A DNA stretch of 64,000 bases from Bryoerythrophyllum caledonicum (lineage: Eukaryota; Streptophyta; Bryopsida; Pottiales; Pottiaceae): assembly GCA_963971425.1 (NCBI GenBank), contig OZ020522.1:5430168-5494167 (forward strand). The letters run 5' to 3'. Under the pieces are notes generated by a model. The model was not told the DNA's origin. It saw only the letters and a list, made by a program, of their open reading frames with translations, and did no database searches. The translations under genes and the position numbers were made by a program. This document shows, one piece after another, positions 44,828 through 57,937 of the stretch. Within the stretch, counting starts at the first letter, position 1; each line of letters starts with the position of its first letter.

Positions 44828-47800
44828 TCAAGAGTCTTCATGAGAGGTGTTGTTGAGCCACGAGCGGAGAGAGTGCTGGCCTACAACGTTCCTCCTTCGA
44901 ACAGGTCCCATGCTTTGCGTTAACTCAGAATGGAGCGATGGTCTGTACATAGACGTCGGTCGAGAGGGTCGTCGAAGCGTGTAGGGCTGGGCGTTCCTTC
45001 GACGCACGTTTGTTACGTTCGTTACTTGAGTAGAGTCGCCATTAGCAGACGTAGAAGGCCCGGGAAGGAACTGATTCCAAGCCAATCTCATGGAGTCTCT
45101 GCATATCCAACTGCCGCAGGTAAGGACTACAAGCTAAAACATCGATCAACAATGCAGAGAGTGTTCCACTGACGAGTTAACTATGTTAACTAGCTTACAC
45201 TTCTTAATGTAGGAATTGTAATAAGCAGTAACCATCTATCTAGAATCAGCTGATGTCTGATAGCTTGAAAAAATGACAATTACAATAATACACGGAAGAG
45301 AAGCCTTACCTGTGATGGCCGTGCATGCATCCGGGACAAAACCATGGCGGTGGGGCCGGAGGATCCATACAGAAGTTATGAATTGCTCGATTTCCACAGG
45401 TAGCACATCTCATCAACAAAGATTCAGAATCGCTATTTCCGCATTGAATACAAACATGGCCCTGCATGGATACACACACTTAGAGTTATGTGAACGGTCT
45501 TGATAAAATAAGAAAGAATAGCTACCCTAAGATCATTATATCGTTTGCAACTGAAAAATAAAATGAAATAAAACTATTAAAGATACTGTGATTGTCAGTT
45601 CACATCTCGTGCAGACAGCGAGGGGGAAAATCCGGAGGATCAACCTTGCCAAAAAAAACCTTACACCTAAACTGACGGCCTCATCCTCCCACTGATCAAA
45701 CTTACCAATACCACGGTTGTCTGGCTTCGTGTTGATGATCCTATGTCTTTCAGGCTCACGACCACCACAGTTTCATCAAGTTTCCCAGACGAACTCATAT
45801 CTTGTCTTGTGATGAAGTCGATTGATCTTTTACAAAGTGGGCAACTTGGTCCTTGTACCTGCCAAACCCGATTAATCAGAAAAATTTGAACAGATTGGCC
45901 CTGCCGAAGACAAGGCACTAGTCTGGTAACTCATGTTAATCAACAGGGATCAAGAACGTAATATAGAAGTAAAATTATGGTTGATTTGAGTTACAATGTG
46001 GGAAGACATACTTTAACCTGGTCACGTCCCCTTTGGATGGCCCACTTGAATATGCACTGGAAGCAAAATTTGTGACCACACTCCAACAGCCCTTGAGATG
46101 GAGACTTCACTTCCACTAAACAAATAGCACAAGCAACCTCCCTCCCAAGTTGTGAAGGTTGTGAGCCCTGTAAATTCCTGTCCCTACCAGTTTCAACATT
46201 GGTGCCTTCTGTGACTTGAGCGCTTGTGGCCTGAGGAACTCGTGAACCAGTCTCTCTCACATCGTCCTCAACGTCGTCAGCTATATTTATCACAGTCAAC
46301 TCTCTGTCTCGTGCGACAGAAGACGGCAGTCGGCCTCTTCCTGTGAGGCTGTCAAGCGAATTTCTGACAGGTCCCTGCTCCTGCGTACCAATGCCCCGCT
46401 CTAGTACTGAACTTGCTGACTTTCTGCGTTTTGCATCATGCTCCTGCACTTCACAAGAGTTCTGTAAAGCTGCACCTGCTGATTTTCTGCGTCTTGTGAT
46501 GTAGCTCTGCTCCAAACCACCACCACGAGTTCTTCTCTGATAAGATTCTCCAAATCTTCCAGAGCTTGATGCAGGACCGCTGGGATTCTCTCTGACCAAA
46601 TTTTCTTGCTCAACATTGAGGGGATCTATAAGATCTTCCACACTGGATCGTTTTATCAATCTGCGTAACCTTCTGCCTACAGTGTGGCCAGCTTCTACAT
46701 CAGCAGCCCCTGCCTGCCTTGACGTCTCCAACACTGCATCTTGACCTTGCTGATCCAGGTTAATCTGCCGACACGTTATCATACATTCAGTCACACTTGA
46801 TCATAGCTAACATTCAGGAAGCTCGAGAGTTCAAGTCAAAGATAAAAAGCCCTGAGAGATAATTCATGATTTGTAAGAAAAATCCGCTAGTAAAGACAAA
46901 ATATTATCCAGAACGTTTCGCACCTCTTCGTCAATAGTGTTCCAGAAACTGGCGCCGTGATCACCGAGATGTTGATTGGCAGCTCCATTAGATGGTTCAG
47001 CATCTTCTGTCACCAGAGGTGGCAGAGTCTCTTTCCATTTCAATGGCCCCACATCTTCCCCACTGCACATCACATAGTCTGTTGGTTGAAATCTGGTTAC
47101 GAACCTCTACCCTGAAATACACTCAAAACTCAGGGAACATCGCACGTGAGTTTCGTCAACAAAACCATCCAACAGAACCATTTCACTTAAAAAATCCCGT
47201 CAGATTTGCACTCTCCTTGCTCTTTAGTAGGCAAGATAATGAACTACTCAAGCGCCTCAGGGGAAGGGAAGGTCAGACTAGAGTGCGCGTCCATATTCTT
47301 ATTAACGAAGTCAGATATGCATGCACTGATAAATTCGACACCATGAGCACTTCTTCCTACTCTGCTGACAAGGAAAGAATTTTCTACGGTATTTGAGCGT
47401 CGTAAAACTGTGTCTGATGTTCCGAGTGCTTCATCAAATGACAATCACATCCAGGTCCAAAGTCAGCGTGGAGACTGCTCATACCTGCGAAGTTTGTATG
47501 GACCTTCTGAGAGTCTTGTTCCTGCCCGTAGACTGTCCTCAAACCATTGATGATTGACTACCACCTTGTGCAACTTCATCGCCTTGTCGAACTTTTTCCC
47601 GTGGCATCTCCGGCAGACCTACAGCTCGTTGAACAATACACATCACAAACAATTAGTACAATAATACCGTCATAAAATCCACTTCCAATATGTGACTGCC
47701 ACCTTCGTGAAAATTGGTATGAGAAATACCAGATGTGTGTTGGCCTTAGAGAATATTCCTGTGAAGGCAGCTCCAGTTTTGTTGATTAGCTTCACAAGAT

Positions 47801-49678
47801 TTTGTTTCTCAGCACCTTCATAGCCACTCATAGATGCAATCACGTGTTCCATACCATCCACAGGACCATCCGGCCATGATTCGTCTTTAGTAAACATTAG
47901 AGTATCATCTTCTCTCTCAACAGCAGACATTACAGGTCCATCTTCTCTTTCGACAACCGACACTACAGAATTATCTTCTCTCTCGCTGGTCCTTCCCAAC
48001 AATTCAGGCTGCTCCTCTTCTTCCAATCTTTCTAGACATTCTTCTCTAATCCCAGGAAGTGGAGACCTGGATATGGAAGCATCATCAGGGTGGCCTAGGT
48101 TTAGAATTGGATCATCTCCAACATCACCAGAAGCCGCGCCTCTCACCACCTCACAGGGATTCGATTCGTCTTCAATGGACCGGCCATCGACTGTCTCAGA
48201 AGACATGATAGGGTTATAATCCTGCGTTTCCCTCTGTCCACTAGGTGCTTCACATGGAATATCATCCAGCATATCGTTGAGAGGTGTACATCCTTCTCCA
48301 GCAATAGACGACTGTGGACGTATGCCGTCTTGTAGGACTCCATCGGCAGTACTGTTGGCGAATGCCTCTCCGGTGCAATTCTCTGCACGAATTTGCTGAG
48401 ATTCATTCAACTCCACATAATTGCTATTCTCAATACGAATAGCTATTCCCTCTCTTTCAAAAGGTCGAATACCTAGAGCTGCACAATCATAGGCATCCAG
48501 ACCTAGAGAGTCGGAATCTTCCGGCTCAGTTCTGAAGTTTCCAACTCTAGGCTTCTCCAAAAGCGTGGGGCTGCCCGAGGGTTTAGAAGCAAAGAGAGAT
48601 TCCTGTGGTGCGTCCACTACAGGAGGATGTGAGACCGAAACTATGTTTGAAGGACTCGCACACCAGACAGAATCATTCTTCAACGAGAATATCTGTGGTT
48701 CGCTAGCACCGCAATCCTCAACCGGGCATCGAAGCTCTCCCCTAGTCTCAACATCTATCTGCTCCTCTTTCAATGACGCATCTGAATCTTGTTGCAAGGC
48801 CAACCCCGGGGCGTCCCTTGAGGTTTGGCTCGCAAAATTCTGCTTCATGGCGACCGTAAGCAAACACTCCAAGGCCGCATAGTAGAATTGGTCTCCATCG
48901 GTGAGCTCCACGGCTTCACCTTTCTGAAGCTGAAATAGCTCAGAAGCCGGCGTCTCCTATACCACGTGCAGAAAATTACATCAAGGAAAGGACAACCTCG
49001 GCCATAACTTCGCCCTCCTACTGCCTTGGCAAGCTCTCATATATACATGCTCCAAAGATTTCGACCGAACAAATCTAGACCACAACTTCCGGCAAAGACG
49101 TTCCTTCGAAATGCATGATTCAATGAATTTCGCAATGACTTCGAACCGATATTAAACCGCAAATGTCAACTGCAAGATAGCAAACCACAGTAACTCAAGT
49201 ACATGCGCTCAGAAAATCCAATAATCATTAGAGCCTCACCTCCGTGCCATGGAAGTTTCTCGCGTGACAAACCACGAAAAGCAGTGGATTCATCCCGTGA
49301 CACTCCAGCACCAGCCCCGCCGGATTCAGCTTAAAACAAGCCTGCCGTCTGCTACACAGAAGCAACGCCTTCGTAGACGCTGGAAAGCTCCCGCGCCCTA
49401 TCCATGTCGCGCCCTCATTCAACACCTACACAAACACAACCACTCAGTTACACTCTCCACCGCTCAAACCTCGTTCCGTCAACAAAACTACAATCCTCAA
49501 CCCTAACTACACAGACTTCGATCAAATTCTCCACAAAAACTCCCGACAAAGAATCGCAACCTAATCCAAAGCTCCTCGCACGTCTCCATTCCCTACTTAC
49601 CAGAGGATTTCCTTCAGGAGGCTTCAAGCAGGCCGAGAACGACGGCTGCCGTTCACATTCACACATGGAGAGCCGCAT
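44828..49678 (-). CDS. FHA-BRCT-RING-PHD nuclear protein, At1g67180-like
   Basis: Exons: 49678-49601, 49425-49240, 48956-47730, 47618-47485, 47062-46924, 46764-46012, 45858-about 45706, a short exon near 45557-45533 (CKRYNDLR), 45461-45310, 45110-44828. FHA: EGATWIGRG, GMNPLL and GEAVELTDGDQFY across exons 1-3. BRCT: GYEGAEKQNLVKLINKTGA joined to NHQWFEDSLRAG across exons 3-4. RING: CAICL...CGHKFCFQCIFKW...CPLC across exons 6-7. PHD: CIQC...CATC...HNFC...WFCPGC in exon 9. FHA and BRCT bind phosphoproteins and RING is an E3 ligase module, so a DNA-damage or chromatin ubiquitin ligase is likely. The join between exons 7 and 8 did not resolve cleanly in phase. The Arabidopsis link is from memory of domain content. 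Confidence 0.85.
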
Positions 49679-50181
49679 GCAACAAGCCACAACTCCGACC
49701 CCTTCTTCGCAAATGCGCCAGCCTCTTCACACCATCGCCGAGCCCACCGCTGCAATCCGCCACCAAACCCTAGCAACAAAATTTGATACCAGTAAACTTT
49801 CCTTCAGTCCTCAAACTCCCTCGACCCTAATCTCGCCAAATCGAGTGAAACTATGCGATCAACAGCAATTCCAGGAAGGAGATGGGGCGTGCAATCGAGC
49901 GTGGCGCTCACAATTCAAACTCTGTTCCGTGATCCAGCTTTCGAGGTTGTGGCAAGATGAGAGCATTTTTATAATGGCGACCAATTTGAATGTGGTCGGG
50001 GAGAATAAAGAGTCGAAACGGCGGCAATGAATGATAATGAGATGAGTTTTGTCTCAGGATATCAGAATTAATTTTTCTTCTTCTTCTATTTTAGATCAGA
50101 TATACTTGACAGGCTATGAGTTCTAGGAGAGGATGGAGTGGACATCTGCGGTCATGATTTCACCTGGAGTGGGGTTAGACA

Positions 50182-50265
50182 GTCAGCATGGCCGAGTGGT
50201 CTAAGGCGCCAGACTCAAGTTCTGGTCTTCGTAAGGGGGCGTGGGTTCGAACCCCACTGCTGACA
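50182..50265 (+). tRNA. tRNA-Leu (anticodon CAA)
   Basis: 84 nt. Acceptor GTCAGCA pairs with TGCTGAC, discriminator A. Anticodon stem CCAGA/TCTGG with loop CTCAAGT, anticodon CAA at 50216-50218. A long variable arm, as in class II tRNAs. T-arm GTGGG-TTCGAAC-CCCAC. The B box is GGTTCGAAC. A TTTT at 50277-50280 can end pol III transcription. No intron. Confidence 0.95.
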
Positions 50266-50406
50266 CGTGTCGACAATTTTAATGAAACTCATCCATGCAT
50301 TTTTTAACTGATTTGTAGGATCTTTAAGTTAACTACTATAATAGAACACTCTAAATTTTTTATAAGCTTTGACCGTGCGGGTTGAAAGATACATGCATTT
50401 GAAGTA

Positions 50407-51227
50407 AGGTTGGATGACCTATAACCAGCACGAACCCCATAACGAACAAGCTAACGTCAAAATACCTTAAACCGACACTTTAGTGATTCTGTGTTTCAAA
50501 AGTTGAGATTTAATTGCAAAAAAAATATGCTTGGGTAGAGAAATAAGGTTCTGATTTGTGAGAGAATTTTTTTTTGAAAACAACGTTGTAGATTGTGAGA
50601 AAAAAGAAAGAAAGTGGGTTTCCTCCAATCAACCCTAAAGCAACTAGGTTTAGTGACAAAACCAAACCTTAAAAGCACATTAAACCGTCACCTCTATCCC
50701 ACCAAACCGCCAGCTCCATCCAGCTCCATCCTTGCATTCATTGGTGGGCTTGGAATAGACTTGGAATATTTCTGACAGAAATTATGACAAAAAACGAGAG
50801 GAAAGAAATCCGGTTCTGACGAGGTCTGCAGTGTCGCTTCAAGGTTGAGTGTCGGTTTAAGGTATTTTGACGTTAAAGTGTACCAAATCCACCACAGACC
50901 CACCCCATATCCGAAATTATAGGAAGTCAGATATGATTGGGTGTCAGTTCATGATTGGTTCAAAGCTGCCGGTTTTTAATCAATGCAGAAGTGGTTATTG
51001 GTACAACTTAGTGTGGAAATAGAGAGTTTTGTATGTCGAGGAATGGATCACGGCTTACTATCCACTTTGAAAATTTGTAGCAATTTCAATATGAAGAAAT
51101 AAATGGTTACGACAATTGCAATATTCATGAAATCCTATTTTGAATTCCCAAAAAATGTCTTACCACATATACAAATGCTATAAATAGGTCAGCAAGCTTA
51201 AGTTGGTGGTTATAGGTCATCCAACCT
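50407..51227. mobile_element. MITE with TA duplication
   Basis: A perfect 23-bp inverted repeat (50405-50427 and 51207-51229, including the TA). Inner inverted repeat aacgtcaaaataccttaaac (about 50452-50471) and its reverse (about 50854-50873). About 820 bp, non-coding. The TA target suggests mariner or Stowaway-like mobilisation. Confidence 0.75.
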
Positions 51228-51229
51228 TA

Positions 51230-51719
51230 TGTGATGTAGGTTTTTTCTTCCCAGTGTGGACACAGTTAGAGTATTTTCACTCAAAGTAATGACATATTTT
51301 TCTACTACGCATGGCATAAATTTTATGAAACTATGTTTCACAAATCACTATGTGTTAGGTCATTGCATGCTAAAATTCACAAGTAATAGAGGGGCTTATA
51401 ATGAGGAAAAGGGCTTTTTCTTATGCTACCACTTAGTTTGCAAGTTCTACATGCTTCTACAAATTTTTATCTTCTTTTCACTTCCATTTTCATCTACGCC
51501 TACTTTTTCTTCTCTATCACCTCCTCTATCACCTAATTATGTCTCTTTTCTATTTGCATTAAATACATTTCAATACACGTTGGAAGCGGCTTTATATTAA
51601 GGTTCAAAAGAAGTAGAAAAATGATAGTACAAGCAAATGAAACACACACGATATTACAAATAATGCTTCAAGTAAAATGTTGTCTTCTTTCAAAGGCCTT
51701 TATTTATACTACCACTTAC
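51230..51719. other. AT-rich spacer
   Basis: One ORF of 114 codons (51256-51600) without any recognised domain and with low-complexity Ser/Phe/Leu content; not counted as a gene. Confidence 0.4.
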
Positions 51720-52281
51720 GGGCGGTTTACACTATAGACCAAGAGCCGTGACCAAGGAAAATGGATTAATTCCATGGTCACACTTCATAAAAATGTAATT
51801 TTTAAGGCCTTTGGGCCTCTCACTAAGTGTAAACCGAACTTGGACCGAGAGAAATGACCATGTACAGAAAGTGGGCGTGCTCTTTTTTTTAATGAATGCC
51901 TAAAAAGGGCAATATTGCCTAAAATAACAAAGAAAATAAAACAAGCCAAAAAGACAAAAAGGGTGGCCGCCATTGTATCTACAGTAACGTTGGGCCCCCT
52001 CCTCAAAACAAAAAAAAACAATTTAAGAATAATAAAACAGCATTTCATAGTCTCCTCGTTTCAGCAATGAGATAATCATTTTAGCCTCTCTCACCGAAAA
52101 ATCCGGGGGCAACATTATCCAACATTATCCATTAGGCCTATTTCTGGGCCTTTTGAGGACCTCAATTCTTTTGGTTACTTTTCTTTTTTCCTCGTAGTGT
52201 AAACCGGGACGAGTTGATGGAACCAATCACAGATTTTAGAGGGTCATGGGACGAGATCTTGATCCGTAGCGTAAACCGCCC
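51720..52281. mobile_element. MITE, hAT-like
   Basis: Ends GGGCGGTTTACaCTA (51720-51734) and TAGCGTAAACCGCCC (52267-52281), one mismatch. The motif gtgtaaaccg recurs inside (51827-51836, 52197-52206). 562 bp with no transposase. No clear target duplication, so the superfamily is tentative. Confidence 0.65.
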
Positions 52282-52406
52282 CTTGGTGACGTCTCATGCA
52301 TCTTGTAAGTGGGTGATATTTAGCCAATCACACAATGAGCAAGAGTTATAAGACAAAATATTGAGTTCAAAGTTGTGAGGACCTTGAAGAAGATTTTAAT
52401 GATCGT

Positions 52407-53998
52407 TGTCGAGTAGAGAGGAGCGCGCTTTGAGAATATGTGAGGTATCTAGCTGCGGCTCTTTATAGTTTGCTATGAAGTTCTGTCAAAATCCTTTAGT
52501 CTTTAGTCTTCAATCTTCAGTCCTCGGTCTTCAGTCCTCAGTCTTCAGTCCTCAGTCATTAGTCATCAGTCCTCAGTCTTCAGTCTTCAGTCTTCACTCT
52601 TCAGTCCTCAGTCTTCAGTCCTCAGTCTTCAGACTTTGGTCTTTAAACTCCTATCCGTTGGCCTATCATGTGGTGGTTCTAAAGGGTAAAGGGTAAGAGT
52701 GGGTGATAAGAAACTACGGCTTCGGACATGTAAAGCGGGATGGCCAAACCACGAGCTAACCGCCCGAAAGATTGGCTTATAAACTTCAAATTTACAGAGA
52801 GCAACAATTGTGCCTCGCCGGTAGGAACAACGTAAAAAATTGACCATGCGGATGATCAACCCCACTTCCTTGCCACAAACCTCAAAAAATGGAGCTAGTA
52901 GTGAATAATCACATAACCCACAACAGTGTTTACGATGCAAAAAATGAAAATAACAAGCCTTCAAAACCGGCCAGGAATAACAATAATAAAACAACAAGTC
53001 TCCAAAATTGGTTGGAAATAACAAAGCCACAAGCCACAACAGACAAGTCTTCAATCTTCAATCTTCAAGTCTTCAAATCTTCAACTCTTCAAGTCGTCTA
53101 AGTCTTTAAGAATTGAAAAGAAACCCAACTCGGCATTCATCTTAACCACATTCTACACAAAATAAGAAGGCGTAGACCCTCTTTTGCTTCTCAACTCATA
53201 ATATTTGCAAAAAAAAATCCAAATTGACAAATTGATAGCTTTCTAGAAAGCTAATAGAATTTCCTCTTTTTTCTGAAAATTTCACTTCAAACAAATTTCC
53301 AAGAAACACTGATAGTTCTACAAAATCACGGATTTCAAAAGAAAGAGGCAGTAAACCTACCTCTAATCAAGAACCTGTGATTTAGCAACACAACTCCAAT
53401 TGATTTAAGTAATAAGTTTTTGGAAAGCTAAAGAGTATTTCTACGATGCCTAAAATTTTCAAAAAAAGATCCAAAAACTACAAACTTTGGTGGTCGCCCA
53501 AATCTCTGCTCCTCCTCGTTCGGTGGTAGGAGATCATCCTCCACTCACACGCTTGTAACTTTTTGTTCATAATTTTAAATCAAGCAAAAAAAATCTCAAT
53601 GGAAGCCTATCTTAAAGACAAAGAAACCCTCAAATTTTATTCCTAAATATTTCCTTCAACAAGAGTTATGTCCGATCAAACTCACGGCTTTCTACACCCA
53701 CACACTTCAGTTCAAAAGCGCACAAACTTCTTTTCCTCTCAAAAATTCGACTAGGAAGAAAGAAAAGATGTCTACCTATCATGTAGGCCTCCAAAGTGAA
53801 TGAAATCAACCTATGTACATTTCACATGGGCTTCAAAACACCCATTGGCCCAAGGAAAACTCTTAAAGGTAAGTACTTATTTATCCTTTAAGGCCAACAA
53901 ACCTCTAGAGTTTTAACTAGGAGGTAAATTATCCTCTATCTACCATCTTTTAATTTTTAACATTAAAATGAAACACAAAAATAATTATATCTAGTACA
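52407..53998 (-). repeat. diverged LTR of the gypsy family at the window start
   Basis: Collinear with 4560-5880: TGTCGaGTAGAGAGG start, the segment GTTGGCCTATC...GGTGATAAGAAAC, and ctttctagaaagct. Nothing like a primer site or gag lies before 52407, so it is a solo LTR or a remnant. The right border is estimated (ends ...ctagtaca). Confidence 0.7.
52490..52640 (+). repeat. TCAGTC-type microsatellite within the LTR
   Basis: Irregular array of tcttcagtcctcag units, expanded here compared with three units at the matching place in the other LTR (4648-4675). Confidence 0.85.
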
Positions 53999-56430
53999 AA
54001 GCTTCAATCAAAATGAAGCAAAGGTAAAAAAACTAAAGTCAAAGAAGAGTGCTACTCCATCTGCAAGAACTTGAGGATGCGCTTCATAATGATTGCGATG
54101 TAATTTGCACGTTGTGTCTTTGTCAAAGGATTTACTCGCCCATCTAACCAACGATGGTGGCTATCGCTTACCTCGATTGGTCTACGTAGGCAAAAATAAT
54201 GGTCTTCGTTCAGGCCCTCAAAACCTCCTTCAAATGTCATTTCACGGGTGTCCGGTTGGACACATCCAGTTTGAAGTAAGATTACTAAAACACAAGTGTA
54301 TTTTTGGAGATTCCCATGCCAACGCCCCTCAACACGAGGTTGTTTCAGCGGACGAGCAGATTCAGCTTCATGTTGTGGGTGGATTGACAATGGTGTGGAA
54401 ATTGTCGGCTGAGATAGTTGAATTGGCAACTGAAACTCTAATTCTACTTCCGGTTCAGGCTCTAGATCTTATGACTCCATAAAAACCCTCCAGTTTGACA
54501 TTTTACAGTTCGAACTTCAAATCTAAATACAAATTCTAAAAATGTAAAGGAATACTTCGAATTGGTGAATATTATTTATGACTTTTGTATTTTAAACAAT
54601 TCCGTGAGCAACAAACGTCACCTTGAAGCTTCTGGAAGCGTCGCCAATAAATTTTGTCCTCCTTATCAATCATATTTCTAAAATATAAACAAGTATATGT
54701 TTTACACACTATAGATATTTACATCAGGACACCGTATATATAGTGAGGATGAGGGGATGACTTTAGAGGATTTGTTTTAGCCACCAAAATTGAACCTAGT
54801 ACAAGTTTGCATGCGAATGTTGTAGGAAATTTCTATGTAGAAGTGGGTGTAATTGGAGAAAATTTGTTTTTGCCAATGAACGAGGCCGTGGTAGAATTTC
54901 CATCAACAGCCTAGTCAATTGACAATGGATCATTCATCAATGGATATCTATAATGAATTTGAAATGAACGAGGATGGTGGTTATCATATGGAAGAGGAAT
55001 ATGATTAGGATTTTTCAATTAAAACTCACTTGTTTTAAGATGGAAAAAATTGCAAATCAAATAAAAAATTTGTGGAGGAGAGCATATCATTTATCCTACG
55101 ACATTCTATCTTTGAAGAGTGAATGCAAGGAAAGTGATGGCAATCCACTTATATATGCTATTTGCACTTACAGGGATAATAGCAAGGATCATTTTAATGT
55201 GAAATTTATGGATTGGGCTAAGGTTGAATGAGTCCACAATGAGCACCACAATGCCTCTTTTGTCAACCTTAACCTTAATCAAACTTGGTACCTCTGTCAA
55301 GTGACTCTTGTATTACAAAAAGAAACTCTTAAGTTTCCTCCTGCATACACGAAATTCAACATAGGCCAAACAAAATGAGACAATTTGTGTGATGAACCGT
55401 CACCTTTGCTAAATTATACATTTGCGGTCTTTTATCCATCTATATGTGTTGTTGTAGGTCTGCAACTTCCTTAGGATGAAATTGACCATTTTTCTAAATA
55501 TGATTTATTATCTCAAGAAAAGACATTCAATGAGCGCCTTGTACATGTCATAGACATATGGTTGGAATTGTTGCTTTTGTGATTGAAACTAAAAACTGTA
55601 ATTTCATGAAAACTTATTTTTTCTTTCTCTGTAGACTTTTATTTTTATTTTTAAAGACATATTGAAAAATAATACAAATCTTTTTTTAAAAATATAGATC
55701 ATTTATTAATTATATCAATTACATATCAACTTGTAAAAGACCAAGGCATTTTTTAAGAATCTCTACTTGGCTAATTATAAACTATCAAAATGAGTATTTT
55801 GATAATGTAACCATAGGATCTTCATCTTACGTCATATGAGATGATGTTTTAAAAATTTTGTGAATTTTGATCGCATGAACTAAAAAAAACTTACAATCAA
55901 AGTAAAAAAGCTTATCTCCCTAGGGGACACTTGGTCCTTTACACATTAAATTGATATAAAATATTACGTTAATTTAATATAAGTAATATTAGTATATCAT
56001 AATTAAGTAATCGTATAGAATAATTATAATATATAAATAAATCAATAATATTATTTGTACCATATCACACAATTTGATATTTACAGGTACAAGTATTTTT
56101 CTTTGAAGCACAATTGTATTGCTATCATAAAATAATTGTACTTCCTAGAACTTCAAAAATCTTCTAAGGACATATAAGACTGAATTTAAATTGAAAGTAT
56201 AAGTGTTATTGTAAACTTCTATAATAAGTATATTTTATAAAAATCATGTGATATAAATATACATAGAATTATAATGTACACCTTTGGTGAAATCCTAATG
56301 AACTTTAAGCATTTTTTATATTTAATATAAACCACAATACATATAAATAATTGAAAGAGAAAAATGAAAATGTTATACGAATATAGTTTTTTTGGTGAGT
56401 GATGTATTGGGTTTTCCATTTGTAGATAAG
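53999..56430. other. AT-rich DNA with short orphan ORFs
   Basis: Overlapping ORFs on both strands at 54052-54482 and an ORF at 54974-55231 (plus), whose frame can be followed past a TGA to about 55380. None shows a domain I recognise. 55600-56400 is very AT-rich and empty. Confidence 0.4.
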
Positions 56431-56439
56431 TTTATTTTT

Positions 56440-56756
56440 AAAAAAATCCAACTGCACTAGCCCAGGCAGGTGCGGAGCTGCAAGCGCATGAAGAGGCAGA
56501 ATTTTTTGAAGAAATAATGGCGGATGTTCGAGATTGCAGCCCGACTTTGGCGTCTCCTGGAGAAGAGGCTGCGATGTCAATCGATGGCGTGAGGCGTGTG
56601 AAAATGGCGTTTGATACGGAGGTTTAGACAGCGATTGAAGAAGTTGTAGCCCAAACGCAGAAAAGAACAATTATTGGTCATCTTCCAATGGGTGGAATTT
56701 CTCACAAGAAGATGGAGGATTCGGCACCGATGACCTTACGATCCACCTAGGATAAC
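56440..56756 (+). pseudogene. possible retroelement gag or ORF1 fragment
   Basis: The plus frame reads AHEEAEFFEEIMADV...CSPTLASPGEE, a TAG, then EEVVAQTQKRTIIGHLPMGGISHKK. This looks like the N-terminal part of a LINE ORF1 (gag-like), but the match is from memory and weak. GC-richer than its surroundings. The rest of the ORF is missing. Confidence 0.35.
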
Positions 56757-57180
56757 TCCAACTCCACAAGTTGCGACCAAAAACATTGTAGTTGGCCCAA
56801 CAAATTAGGTGCATAAATATTCATAACACCCATTTTCAACTCTTCCAACGCTAACGTAATGTACTTTGCTTCTTTTTCAATAATAACTCCATGACTTGTT
56901 ATAAAATGGGCCAACTACAATCCAACAATTATTGTTATACTTGCCAAGTACCTTTTCTCTACCGCCCAATATAGGACACTATTCAAAAAGTTTGTACCTC
57001 CACAATATTCTAGTTGTTGTGTTTTGGACATATTGTCTTCTAAAGATAAATGATATTCTTGCAATAACATGATACCAATTTTGGGAATTTTTTTATCCAC
57101 GTTATCCATGAGCTCATTCCTCTTCTTCATGCTAAGAATTCTACGTTCTAGGGTTTGAATATTTTGTGTGGCAAAGGCAA
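56757..57180 (-). pseudogene. LINE endonuclease relic
   Basis: The minus frame reads MKKRNELMDNVDKKIPKIGIMLLQEYHLS...QLEYCGGTNF, where LLQEYHL fits the QE motif of apurinic-type LINE endonucleases. After about 56915 stops interrupt it, with IFMH-like remains further on. Opposite in orientation to the fragment at 56440, so a separate insertion. Confidence 0.45.
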
Positions 57181-57937
57181 ACTATTTTACGATCATAAAA
57201 TATAAGAGGAAGGTGAGGAAGTATTGACTCTCTTGAAAGCTCTATCAGCTGCCCTAAACTTCTTGCTTTGAGGTTGCAAAGAAGATATTTTAGCACTACA
57301 CGGATCATCTCTAATCAATTTTGGTGGTATCTCCTCCAAGGCTCCAAGGTTCTTAAAATTTTCCCTTACTTTCCTCTTAAATCAATCAAGTCTTGAAGCG
57401 CAAGGCCATACACTTCACCACTCAAAAAGAAATGGCAAAGAATGGTGAGGCCACGCACATACCTTGTAGAAACAAAACAATGTTGTGCACAACCGCATCG
57501 TGCCAAGATAACATCGTGCTACTTAGGTGAGAGTGCACGGTTAGAGACAAATCCGGAGGAATGGTGACAAAACCACCACCATTACCTCTTTTAAACAATA
57601 ATACAACACACTTACACACTATCAGTATTCTAGACTTAGGAAAAAGAAATATATGACTCATGACTCTGTACACCAAGGTATCCATACATGATAGTAAGTG
57701 GTTTGCTTGTATCCCTTTACCTGCCCCCTTCCCCTGTGCTGAAGCCCCTTTCACACCGACAAACCACACAGCTACATCAAACTCAATGAAAACCTCTCAA
57801 GACCATAGCATCAATGTGATCCATATGAAAAGACACTAAAAGGCTCTATAAACAAAGGGTAGGCCGGGTACAAGAAGAGCCCCATTTATAATTGCTTCTA
57901 ACACATTTTTAATGCTAGACTTTGAATACTTAGACCC

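Noticed and set aside
47244..47444. Possible extra exon of the FHA-BRCT-RING-PHD gene
   Set aside because: An in-frame stop follows (EALE*), and splicing exon 4 (47485) directly to 47062 keeps phase and reads SGEDVGPL.
49404..50030. 208-codon plus-strand ORF
   Set aside because: It overlaps exons 1-2 of the FHA-BRCT-RING-PHD gene on the other strand, is of low complexity (Thr, Ser, Gln, Pro), and has no domain.
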